This document shows positions 52,258 through 61,372 of a DNA stretch of 64,000 nt, one piece after another. The notes below the pieces were generated by a model that saw nothing but the letters and a program-made list of their open reading frames with translations, was not told the DNA's origin and ran no database searches. The position numbers and the translations under genes were made by a program. Positions within the stretch are counted from its first letter, which is position 1. Each line of letters opens with the position of its first letter. Source of the DNA: Reticulascus tulasneorum (lineage: Eukaryota; Ascomycota; Sordariomycetes; Glomerellales; Reticulascaceae). The stretch is taken from assembly GCA_001557505.1 (NCBI GenBank), contig LSAX01000008.1:2170001-2234000 (forward strand), in the 5' to 3' direction.

Positions 52258-55200
52258 ATGAGAGGCAGGATATGGAGGGTGAGTGCTGGAGCTCCGCATT
52301 CGATACGCCGGCTGACACAATTCTAGGATCGGAGCCATGCCTACGTTTGCGCATTCTGTCGACACAACACCCTCGGTGGCGTGGCCAAAAGCTATTCGAG
52401 CTCCTCGAACCCGTCGCCAATAAGCAATAGCCAGCCTGGATCTCTGGGCACTGGCGGGAATGTACACAATTGGACGTCTCCCAGGGCATCCCTCGGGCCA
52501 ACCGCCGGCTCTAGCTGGGGCACGCCGAGATTTGCGCCTAAACAAACTGCTAGTAACAATGGAGCGCCGGGGAACGCGGTGGACGAGCTCCTTCCCCATG
52601 AGCGTGCTGCTCGGGAGAGGCTAACCGCAAAGCAAGAACAGCCGCCTCCGCCTCCGCCTCCGCCCGATCGTTCAAGCCGCTTCAATCAACGGAGGGCTGA
52701 AGAGGTGGACAAGACGCCGCCAACCTTTGACTCCCTCTTCAAGAAGATGGGGTTGGGCGACCTGCCAGAAAGCCTGATCAGCACACGACTCAAGAAGGGG
52801 CTAAACGATACGCGGCGCCCACGAACAACAAACGGGAAGCTCGACGAAACCCTTCTGGATAGGTCCGACTCGCCTCGGAGAGCAGAGAGCGGCGCCTCAA
52901 ACGAATGGGGACTCTTGCAAAGGAAGAACCCGGCGTCTCTTCCCGGCAACGGCCAGCGTCAAAGAGGTCTGGGCGAGAAAATACCAGGACACACGAGCTC
53001 TGTTGATCCGTTCGAGGCTGCCTTTGCGAGTCGAATAGACTCCTCCGCCAAGTCTCGACCGTTCGCCAAAGCAGACAAGGGAAAGTCTAGCCAACGGGAC
53101 TTTCCCAAGAAACCGGCGCCATTACGAGGACAGGGACTCTTGGGAGGACTGGATAGTAAGCGGTCGGGAGGGAGCGACTCCGTCGACCCGTTCGAATCTG
53201 CATTTGCAAGCCGGATAGACTCGTCCGCCAAAGCTCGGCCGTCTGCCAGGGCAATGGATACGGGCAACACCAGCGAATGGGACTCACCCCAGAGACGGGC
53301 ACCATCGAGAGGTCGAGGCTTGCAAGGAGGCCTGGACGAACCAAGCGGCCGGGGATCGAATATGCGCTCTGCTGATCGCTCCTCGTCTCGATTTGAGAGC
53401 TGGCCAGAAGCTGGCAACTCGAGAGATGCGACGGGGACGGGAGACTTCTGGAGCCAGTTGCAGTCGCGAGTGGCGAGGGCTCCGAGTCGTCCCGAAAACA
53501 ACAGCTCGTCCGGCTCTGCTCAGTGGGATAGCATGGACCTCCCACGGAATGAGCAGCGTGAAGAGCAAACCCGGCGGAAGACTACCGCCTTTTCGGAATC
53601 GTACGAGATCAGTCGCGATCCGCGGAGGAGGGGCGATGCCGGTCACGGAGGCGAAGTATCGTCTCGAAAGTCGAAAAAGTCGGCATCTCGCCGCAGGTCT
53701 CGGAACGAAGAGGACGACGAAAACTGGGACGAAGCTTCCGAGAGGAAGGACGAGGAGCGCCGCCTTCGTAAAGCCGAGCGGAAAGCACACAGAGCGCGAG
53801 GACTCGAACCCGCAAGCCTCCCGACCATCTTCCTGCCCGAGTTCATCAGCATATACAACCTGGCCATCGCTTTGAAGATGAAGCCGGCCCACTTCCTTAG
53901 AGCCATCGAAGAAATGGGCTTCGAGGACATCACCGAAGACAGCATCGTGACGGGAGAGACGGCTGCGATCGTGGCAATGGAGTTTGGTTTCGACCCGACC
54001 GTCGACACCGGCGGTGCCCGGGACCTCAAACCTCGGCCGCCGCCAGAAGACATGTCGGCTCTTCCGCCACGGCCTCCGGTTGTCACGATCATGGGGCACG
54101 TCGACCACGGAAAGACCACGCTGCTGGATTGGCTGAGAAAGTCGTCCGTGGCCGCCCAGGAGCACGGCGGCATCACGCAGCACATCGGCGCCTTCATGGT
54201 GAAGATGTCCTCCGGCAAGCCCATAACGTTCCTCGACACGCCCGGCCACGCAGCGTTCCTGACGATGCGACAACGGGGCGCAAACATCACCGACATTGTG
54301 GTCTTGGTCGTTGCGGCGGACGACAGCGTGAAGCCGCAGACGCTCGAAGCACTCAAGCATGCCAGGGCCGCGAAGGTGCCAATCATCGTGGCCATCAACA
54401 AGATCGACAAGGAGGACGCCCGGCCGGACCAGGTCAAAGCCGACCTCGCGCGCCACGGCGTCGAGATTGAAGACTTTGGCGGCGACGTCCAGGTCGTCTC
54501 TGTCAGCGGAAAAACTGGAAAGGGCATGGACGAGCTCGAGGAAAACATTGTGCTCCTGTCTGAGGTTCTCGATATGAGAGCGGAGAAGGACGGCATGTCC
54601 GAGGGCTGGGTCCTTGAATCCAGCATCAAGCAGGTCGGCAAGTCTGCCACCGTGCTGGTCAAACGCGGAACGTTGCGCCCCGGTGATTTCATCATTGCTG
54701 GCACCACCTGGGCGAGGATCCGGTCCCTCAGGAGCGAGGCCGGCGTCGACCTAGAGGAAGCTCCTCCGGGCACGCCGGTGGAGATTGTCGGTTGGCGCGA
54801 CCTCCCTGCGGCGGGCGACCAGGTACTGCAAGCCCCCGACGAGGACAAAGCCAGGACCGCTGTCGAGTATCGTGAGGAGATGCGGTACAGAGAGGAATCG
54901 TCCCGGCAGCTGGTCGAACAGGAGCAGCGCGAAAGAGACCGCATAGCCGCGGCGGAGGCGGAGGCGGCTGGCGAGGAGCAGTCTGCCGGGTCCAGCGTAA
55001 AGACGGTCAACTTTATTGTGAAGGGCGATGTTCACGGATCAGTCGAGGCCGTCTGCGCAACTATTCTGGAGATCGGAAACAACGAGGTCAAACCCAGGAT
55101 CCTGCAGTTCTCGGCCGGCCAAGTATCCGAGTCGGATGTCGAGTACGCCGCGGTCTCAAACAGCGTCATCGTCAACTTCAACAACGCCATCCCCGGACAC

Positions 55201-55671
55201 GTCAAAAGTATGGCCGACGACAAGCGCGTCAAGGTCATCGACCACACGGTCATCTACCACCTCGCGGACGACGTCAAGGCCGTCTTGTCGGAGCAGCTGG
55301 GGGACACCATCACCTCCAAGGTCATCGGAGAGGCGGAGGTGGCGCAGGTGTTCCCGATCAACGTCAAGGCCCGGGTGTTCAAGAACATCGCAGGCTGCAA
55401 GATCAGAAACGGATCCGTTTCCCGGAATGCCAGCGTGCGAATACTACGGAAGGGAGAGAAGATCTTTGATGGTAGGTACTCGCCCTGTGTAGATACACAG
55501 TTCACTAACAGATTCGCAGGCAAGATCGAGTCCCTGAAGCAAGGAAAGAAGGACGTTGCCGAGATGAGGAAGGGCACGGAATGCGGTATTGCATTTGATG
55601 CATTCCAGGACTTCGAGGTTGGCGATCAGATCCAAACCTACGAGGAGGTCAGGGAGAAGAGGAGCCTGTAA
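52258..55671 (+). CDS. IFM1: Mitochondrial translation initiation factor IF-2
   Basis: GTPase that loads formyl-methionyl-tRNA on the mitochondrial ribosome. Exon 1 is only seven codons (52258-52278, MRGRIWR). The intron 52279-52326 carries CTGAC before TAG. Exon 2 is 52327-55471 and exon 3 is 55520-55671. The last intron is 48 bp and in frame, so it is easily missed; removing it restores KIFDGKIESLKQGKKDV. The product is 1105 aa. The N-terminal 450 residues are disordered and carry a duplicated module. The G domain has G1 GHVDHGKTT (about 597), G3 DTPGHAAF (about 644) and G4 NKID (about 698). Domains II-IV follow, including VNFIVKGDVHGSVEAVCATI. The extra-long N-terminus is typical of Pezizomycotina orthologues. 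The gene is intact. Confidence 0.95.
52999..53258 (+). repeat. Duplicated module in the N-terminus of mitochondrial IF-2
   Basis: Two copies about 180 bp apart encode SVDPFEAAFASRIDSSAKSR and SVDPFESAFASRIDSSAKAR. Each is linked to a GL-GGLD-like and a QR-P-like flank, so the unit is about 60 residues. Confidence 0.8.
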
Positions 55672-55814
55672 GATGATACGATAGATAGAGCGAGGCATAG
55701 ACTACACACACCATCGCCTGTACGATGGATAGACACGAGCTTGTACATAGAGTCACAACTCATCTTCAACACGGAGATATTAGTATTCGTATTGTACATG
55801 TGCTTCTCCAGAGG

Positions 55815-56960
55815 CTACCCTCGCTTCGGCGCAGACACGGCATTCGACGAGAATGTTCTACTCGTCACCGTCGCCTGGGCCCTCTCCCTCTCCAGTCTGG
55901 ACAGCCCCAGCCGGTCCGTCACGGGAGTCGCGTTGATGATGTTGTCAAAATCGTCGTCGTCGTCGTCGCCGTTGTCCGAATCAGGCTCGACGTCCGAGTC
56001 TGGTTTCAGATTTTGCGGCCGTTGTATCGTCTCGGGCTTCTTCTTGTCGGTAGTTTTGGGGTTTGCGAATGTTTTGGATGCGAGCACCTTCCGTCGTATC
56101 TCCTCCATGGCGGCGTCGTCGTCGCTGTCGTCTGATATCGCGTACCGGTCCTTCTCTTCTTCCTCCTCCTCCTCCGCCTCCTTGGGTTTCTCTTTGCCGA
56201 GGTATATCCCGTCCACGCTTTCGTCGTCCCCTTCCTCATCCTCGTCCTCGCTACCCGAAGTCACAAGCACCCTCCGGTTGGTGTTGCCCCCTTTCCAGAT
56301 GTCGGTCTCGCCCTCCTCCCTGCTCTCCTCGTACTCCCTTTCCAGCCGCTCCATCCACTCCTCCTCCGTCCTCTTCACCCCCTTCTCGTCCTCGCAAGCC
56401 GCGTACTTCCTCAGCAGGCTGCCGTTGATCTCTAGAAATGCGGCCCCGTACGAGAACGGCGCCATCACCTGTTCGGCCCAGTCCGCATGGCCGCAGATGT
56501 AAAACGCGGCCGCCAACGCCTCTGCGCAGTTGAGCCGCCACGGTTTGCCGTAGTTGACGGTATTCGCAGCCACCAGGTACGGCAGCAGGCGCTCGCATTT
56601 CCCGCCTACCTTGTTCCATTGAACCTCCTTGACGCGCGCCCACGAGCACTCGACCACCGCGGCGCCGTACTGGTCCATGGTCTCCCGGTCGGCGGGCGAG
56701 ATGACATGCTTGCCGTTGGGCGTGATGATGACTCCGTTGTGGCGCTGGCCGACGTGCAGGTCGCGCATCAGGCCGAGGCGCATCAGCCTCTTGCCGGAGC
56801 AGCGCTTGGGGTCGCAGTGACCGAGATCCCAGCAAGCAGCTTTGAAGGTTGGACGCTCGGAAGCTTCTGAGCCGTCTTCTTGTTGTCTTGGGGCCCGGGG
56901 AGGTCCATGATGGAGCCTCTTGCCCTTGGTTGAGAATCCGTCCTTCTTGTGTCTGACCAT
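55815..56960 (-). CDS. TSR3: 18S rRNA aminocarboxypropyltransferase
   Basis: Adds the aminocarboxypropyl group of the hypermodified pseudouridine (m1acp3Psi) of 18S rRNA, late in 40S maturation in the cytoplasm. Intronless, 381 aa, ATG 56960 (MVRHKKDGFSTKGKRLHHGP). The N-terminal metal-binding-like part ACWDLGHCDPKRCSGKRL precedes the DUF367/SPOUT-like core. The core shows VISPADRETMDQYGAAVVEC then SWARV, LPYLVAANTVNYGKPWRLNC then AEALAAA, and GHADWAEQVMAPFSYG. The C-terminal 170 residues are acidic and disordered, as in fungal orthologues. It ends 143 bp from the convergent IF-2 gene. The gene is intact. Confidence 0.96.
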   Translation of the reverse strand: MVRHKKDGFSTKGKRLHHGPPRAPRQQEDGSEASERPTFKAACWDLGHCDPKRCSGKRLMRLGLMRDLHVGQRHNGVIITPNGKHVISPADRETMDQYGAAVVECSWARVKEVQWNKVGGKCERLLPYLVAANTVNYGKPWRLNCAEALAAAFYICGHADWAEQVMAPFSYGAAFLEINGSLLRKYAACEDEKGVKRTEEEWMERLEREYEESREEGETDIWKGGNTNRRVLVTSGSEDEDEEGDDESVDGIYLGKEKPKEAEEEEEEEKDRYAISDDSDDDAAMEEIRRKVLASKTFANPKTTDKKKPETIQRPQNLKPDSDVEPDSDNGDDDDDDFDNIINATPVTDRLGLSRLERERAQATVTSRTFSSNAVSAPKRG

Positions 56961-57344
56961 TGTGAATATTTAGTGTCATGTACACGAATAGTCAGTATCC
57001 CTACTCGGTAAGGTTAATATCCCTAACAAGACCTGAAGACGGCGGGGTAGTGGGGCAGTGGCCACCCCGATACGATAACGAAGCTTGCGGGAGAAATATG
57101 CAATTACGAGATCCACGACAGTCATTGTGGCGTTGCTGAACACACACCCCTCAACCACAGACCCGTAGCGATGCTCCAATTCATCGAGGCGAAGTGGGCT
57201 GCCTGCGCCGAAGAAAACACCTTTCTCCATTTCAATCGCGCGCTCAAAGGTAGACCTCGCCAATAACGTCCGCCTATTTCGACAGGCGCTCTCGAACCGA
57301 CAGCCACCAAGATTCCTCCCTTGCCTCGCCAAGCGCATTCCATC
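56961..57344. promoter_or_regulatory. Bidirectional promoter region, TSR3 / GGA
   Basis: 384 bp between divergent start codons. No further gene is seen. Confidence 0.45.
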
Positions 57345-59381
57345 ATGGAGGCTTCATCAGCACGGGCGGCGACGAGGGACCGATGGGGAGAGATGGGAGC
57401 TCCCACGCCGTCCCAGCTCCAGCGATTTATTCAGGCCGCATGCAGTCCGGAGAATTACGAACCGAACCTGGCGCTGAACCTCGAGATCTCGGATCTCATC
57501 AACCAGAAAAAGGGTAGTGCCCCGCGCGAAGCAGCCGTCTCCATCGTCAGCTACATCAACCACCGAAACCCGAACGTGGCGCTGCTGGCCCTCAACCTGC
57601 TGGACATTTGCGTCAAGAACTGCGGTTATCCCTTCCACCTGCAGATCAGCACAAAGGAGTTCCTCAACGAGCTGGTCAGGAGGTTTCCCGAGCGGCCCCC
57701 AATCCGCGCGACGAGGGTGCAGATGAAAGTGCTCGAGGCGATAGAAGAATGGAGGAGTACGATATGCGAGACGAGCAGGTACAAGGAGGATCTGGGGTTC
57801 ATCCGGGACATGCACCGGCTCCTGAGCTACAAAGGCTACACCTTCCCGGAGGTCAGGAGGGACGATGCTGCGGTGCTGAACCCGAGCGATGTACGTTGGT
57901 CCCACGAGAATGAGGAATGGTGCTGACTGTCTTAGAACCTCAAATCGGCCGAGGAAATGGAGGAGGAGGAGCGCGAGGCGCAATCGGCCAAGCTCCAGGA
58001 GCTCATCCGACGCGGCAGCCCCGAAGACCTGCAGGAGGCCAACCGGCTGATGAAGATCATGGCCGGATACGATACCCGATCGAAGACTGACTACCGAGCA
58101 AAGGCGGCAGAGGAGGTGGGCAAGATCCAGGCCAAGGCGCGGCTGCTGGAAGAGCGGTTAGAAGGGTTCAAGCAGGGAGACACCATGCAGGACGGGGATG
58201 TGTACTCGGAACTCGCGTCGGCCCTCTCCAGTGCTCAGCCAAAGATCCAAAAGATGTGCGAGGAGGAGTCGGACGACCACGAGGCGGTTGCTAAGCTCCT
58301 CGAGATCAATGACAGCATACATCGGACCGTGGAGCGGTACAAGCTCATGAAGAAGGGTGATGTCGAGGGCGCACAGAAGGTCGCGAGCGGTGCGTCGATA
58401 CCTTCGGCCTCCGCTCCGGCAGGACAGAGCGCCGCGGCCGAGCTGTCTCTCATCGACTTTGATGCGGACGCCGACACGAATGGCGCACAGTCCCATACTA
58501 ACTCGCAAGCCGGCGGGATTGAAAACGATCTCCTGGGTCTTTCAATCGGAGACTCGGACGCCTTTGGACAGGGGGGAGGCATTGCCTTGGGGTTTGGCGC
58601 AAACACGAGTAAGTTGCCTGTCGAAATCAAAGATTCTATTCTAACTAGTGCAGATATACCCGGGCCGGCGTTGCTCTCGTCTGTAACACAAAGCAACAGT
58701 GCCAAGACACCCCTGCCCAACCCGACCCCTTCGGCCTTTTCTCAATTCGCATCTTTCACGTCCGCACCGACATCCAAATCCGGAACCCCCCAACCCCTCG
58801 CTCATTCCGGATTCAAGCCTCCACAACCCGCGGCAGCGGACCCGTTTGCCGCGCTCGGGTCCCCTGCGTTCTCGTCGAAACCAGCTACCCCTGCGCCGCC
58901 ACCGGCGACGAACGACGACGACGAGTGGTCCTTCTCCTCGGCCCTGCCTCCGGAGGCCCCAAGCCACCCGAAAGAACACAAGGCGATGGTAAGCAACACC
59001 AACATCAAAATCGAGCTACTCGCTGGGAGGACGACGGGAAGCAGCAACTCCATGAACCTGGTATTTGCATTCTCCAACAACTCGGCGCAACCCGTGTCGG
59101 AGCTACACTACCAGCTGGCGGTGACCAAAGTAAGCGCATGCCCTTCAAGTCTTGCACATTGCTAACCATCCCAGGGGTATGAACTCCAGCTACGGCCCCA
59201 GACCGGTCGTTCCCTGGAGCCCAAGCAGAGCCGGGGCGTCACGCAAACCGTGGACGTGTGGCACACGGGAGATAAAAGTAAAAAAGTAGAGTCGATCAAG
59301 CTGAGGTGGAGGGTGTCGTACAAGGTGGGAGGAGACCAAAAGAACGAGATGGGCGAGATTCCCGAGTTTAGCATAGCATAG
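57345..59381 (+). CDS. GGA-type clathrin adaptor (VHS-GAT-GAE)
   Basis: Arf-dependent adaptor for trans-Golgi to endosome/vacuole sorting. Four exons: 57345-57890, 57936-58608, 58654-59129 and 59175-59381. Phases close, giving 633 aa. The 45 bp second intron is in frame and ends TTCTAACTAGTGCAG. The VHS domain (about 15-150) shows LQRFIQAACSPENYEPNLAL and LLALNLLDICVKNCGYPFHL. The GAT domain (about 195-320) shows DLQEANRLMKIMAGYD and KAARLLEERL-type helices. The hinge holds short acidic motifs (SLIDFD) of the clathrin-binding kind. The C-terminal GAE ear (from about 515) is NIKIELLAGRTTGSSNSMNL with LELHYQLAV-like strands and ends IPEFSIA. It would serve delivery of vacuolar hydrolases such as the protease at 268. 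The gene is intact. Confidence 0.94.
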
Positions 59382-59824
59382 AAGGAGCGCAGGACACATG
59401 CAGTTTGTCGTATACTTCAGGGATGAAGATTTAGAGTCCGGGGTGCCATCTTCATCAGCTAAGGCTCTGGAGTCTCCCTCAATGATCTATCTCAAATGCA
59501 TGTTCTCTTAGTAACCGTTTCTGGCTGGGTGCATGTGCCGGTGTCCGAATGCGCGCTATTCCAGGGGCGTGCAGCTAAATTTTAGTGCGTGGGATGACAA
59601 TTACCCCACCAATTCAGACGTCAGCCGGCCCAGACGGCTTTGCTCATTCCCAATCCCTTTGCATCCCAACGCACGCCTAACCACAGAAGCCTCATACCAG
59701 CTCCGGTGATCTTCTATTATCACGCAAGACATTGGTAACTACAAATCGTAGCTTTCCCGCATCAAGCTACCTGTAGCCTAGTCGATCGTTGTAACGATAG
59801 AATCTGCTCCGGATCCTGCGCCAA
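59382..59824. other. Intergenic region
   Basis: 3' flank of GGA and promoter of the FHA gene. No gene is seen. Confidence 0.5.
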
Positions 59825-60721
59825 ATGGGTTCGGACGACGAATACAAATCTCGAAGGCGGCGCTACGATGACGACGAAGACAGAGGGCGGAAGGACAGCC
59901 ACAGACGACGCAGAAGCGTAGACCGAGATTCCGAAAGACACAAAGAGCGACGGGGCTCCAGAGACAGGCGGAGGGAGAGACAACGGTCCAGAACGCCCGA
60001 TTCCGCAAGGAAACGCACGCTATCTAGAGAGCGCGACCGAAGCAGGGACAGAGACAGAGATAGACAACGACGGAGAAGATCAAAAGACGGGAAGGAGGTG
60101 GCACGGAGGCACAGGGACAACTCAGAGGACGACAAGAGGGAAGGCAGACGGAGCCCGCTGAAACGCAGCGGTCCCCTCCCCTCGCAAGAAAACACATTCG
60201 CCGTCTCGACGGGCGAGGAGCCGGAGAAGCCCAAGGACAAGCCCAACTTTGCCAACTCTGGCGTCCTCGCGGCGGCCTCCAACTCCATCACCCAGGCGGA
60301 CGGCACGACCATCACCCTCAAGTACCACGAGCCGCCCGAGGCGCGCAAGCCGGCGGCCAAGGACCAGTGGAAGCTCTTCGTGTTCAAGGGCGCCGACATT
60401 GTGGACACGGTGGAGCTGAGCGCGCGGTCGTGCTGGCTCGTGGGGCGGGAGGCGACGGTGGTGGACCTGCTGGCAGAGCACCCTAGCGTGAGCAAGCAGC
60501 ATGCCGTGATCCAGTTCCGGTACACGGAGAAGAAGAACGAGTTTGGCGATCGGATGGGGCGGGTCAAGCCGTATCTGATTGATCTGGAGAGCGCGAACGG
60601 AACGGTCTTGAACGGGGATACGGTGCCGGACAGTCGGTATTTGGAGCTGAGGGACAAAGATATGGTCAAGTTTGGACATAGCACCAGGGAGTATGTGATT
60701 ATGCTGGCTCCGAGAGAATAG
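59825..60721 (+). CDS. FHA-domain splicing factor, SNIP1/Pml1-like
   Basis: Intronless, 298 aa from ATG 59825 (ccaaATGG). Residues 1-115 are an RS/RD/RE-rich disordered region (for example SRERDRSRDRDRDRQRRRRS) with likely nuclear signals. A conserved lead-in, PNFANSGVLAAASN and GTTITLKYHEPPEARKP, precedes the FHA domain (about 180-295). The domain shows CWLVGREATVVDLL, HPSVSKQHAVIQFR, YLIDLESANGTVLNGD and RYLELRDKDMVKFGHSTREY. This matches SNIP1 and yeast Pml1, the FHA subunit of the RES pre-mRNA retention and splicing complex. It is a nuclear phosphothreonine reader. The gene is intact and appears single-copy in type. Confidence 0.93.
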   Translation: MGSDDEYKSRRRRYDDDEDRGRKDSHRRRRSVDRDSERHKERRGSRDRRRERQRSRTPDSARKRTLSRERDRSRDRDRDRQRRRRSKDGKEVARRHRDNSEDDKREGRRSPLKRSGPLPSQENTFAVSTGEEPEKPKDKPNFANSGVLAAASNSITQADGTTITLKYHEPPEARKPAAKDQWKLFVFKGADIVDTVELSARSCWLVGREATVVDLLAEHPSVSKQHAVIQFRYTEKKNEFGDRMGRVKPYLIDLESANGTVLNGDTVPDSRYLELRDKDMVKFGHSTREYVIMLAPRE

Positions 60722-61127
60722 ATCGATACCACCAGACTGTATGCCGAGGTACGGGGATGTCAAGCTCAAGTAAGGCCGCCCTGCCGTGGGTGCAAGCTGA
60801 CTCGGGCTTGCGCAGGCGATGCAGATGCCGCAAAAAAGCTATTCAATAAACCAACTGCCAGCATTAACACGATCCTGAAATATATGAAATGGCAGGTCCG
60901 GACTTGGGTGCACTTGCAAAATAGGAAACAACTAGGTCGATGAGTTCACCATAACCTCACCACCTGACCACCACGAGCATCCTTCGAGAACATTTGTCGT
61001 GACCCACTTCCCTTGGAAACCCTTTAAACCCCTTTCTTTACACAATCGCACTCCTCATAAACGGTCAAGTCGGCCATCTGGTTCGTCCGGAGAACTTTCA
61101 TGACGCTGCTTCAGCTTGCAGACACAC
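60722..61127. other. Intergenic region
   Basis: No gene is seen. It presumably holds promoter and leader for the region starting at 61128. Confidence 0.45.
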
Positions 61128-61370
61128 ATGGTTGATCCCAGGCTGTTGGCGGTCTTCCAACTCTTAGAGGATTTTGATTTGTATGATAACGAATCGTCAG
61201 AGCAAAGTCACATCGAACCGTCCATGCCGACGGGCATGCACATCAAAGACTGGATCTCCCAGAAGCATCAGACTGGGCGAACTTTCAAACACTGGTCGAC
61301 GCATCGGGTTCGGGGATCGAGATCCGACAACTCCATTAACAGTCAGTCACCAGGCGCTGGCCATCTGTGA
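61128..61370 (+). other. Upstream ORF or separate small exon before the tetrad-repeat gene
   Basis: ATG 61128 (acacacATGG) opens an 80-codon frame (MVDPRLLAVFQLLEDFDLYD...). Its TGA at 61368-61370 lies two bases before the ATG at 61373. It could be a real uORF, a first exon spliced by an unseen junction, or a chance frame. The length and good start context make it worth recording. Confidence 0.4.
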
Positions 61371-61372
61371 CT

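Noticed and set aside
53284..55010. Long minus-strand ORFs opposite mitochondrial IF-2
   Set aside because: Shadows of a GC-rich third-position gene; no recognisable domains.
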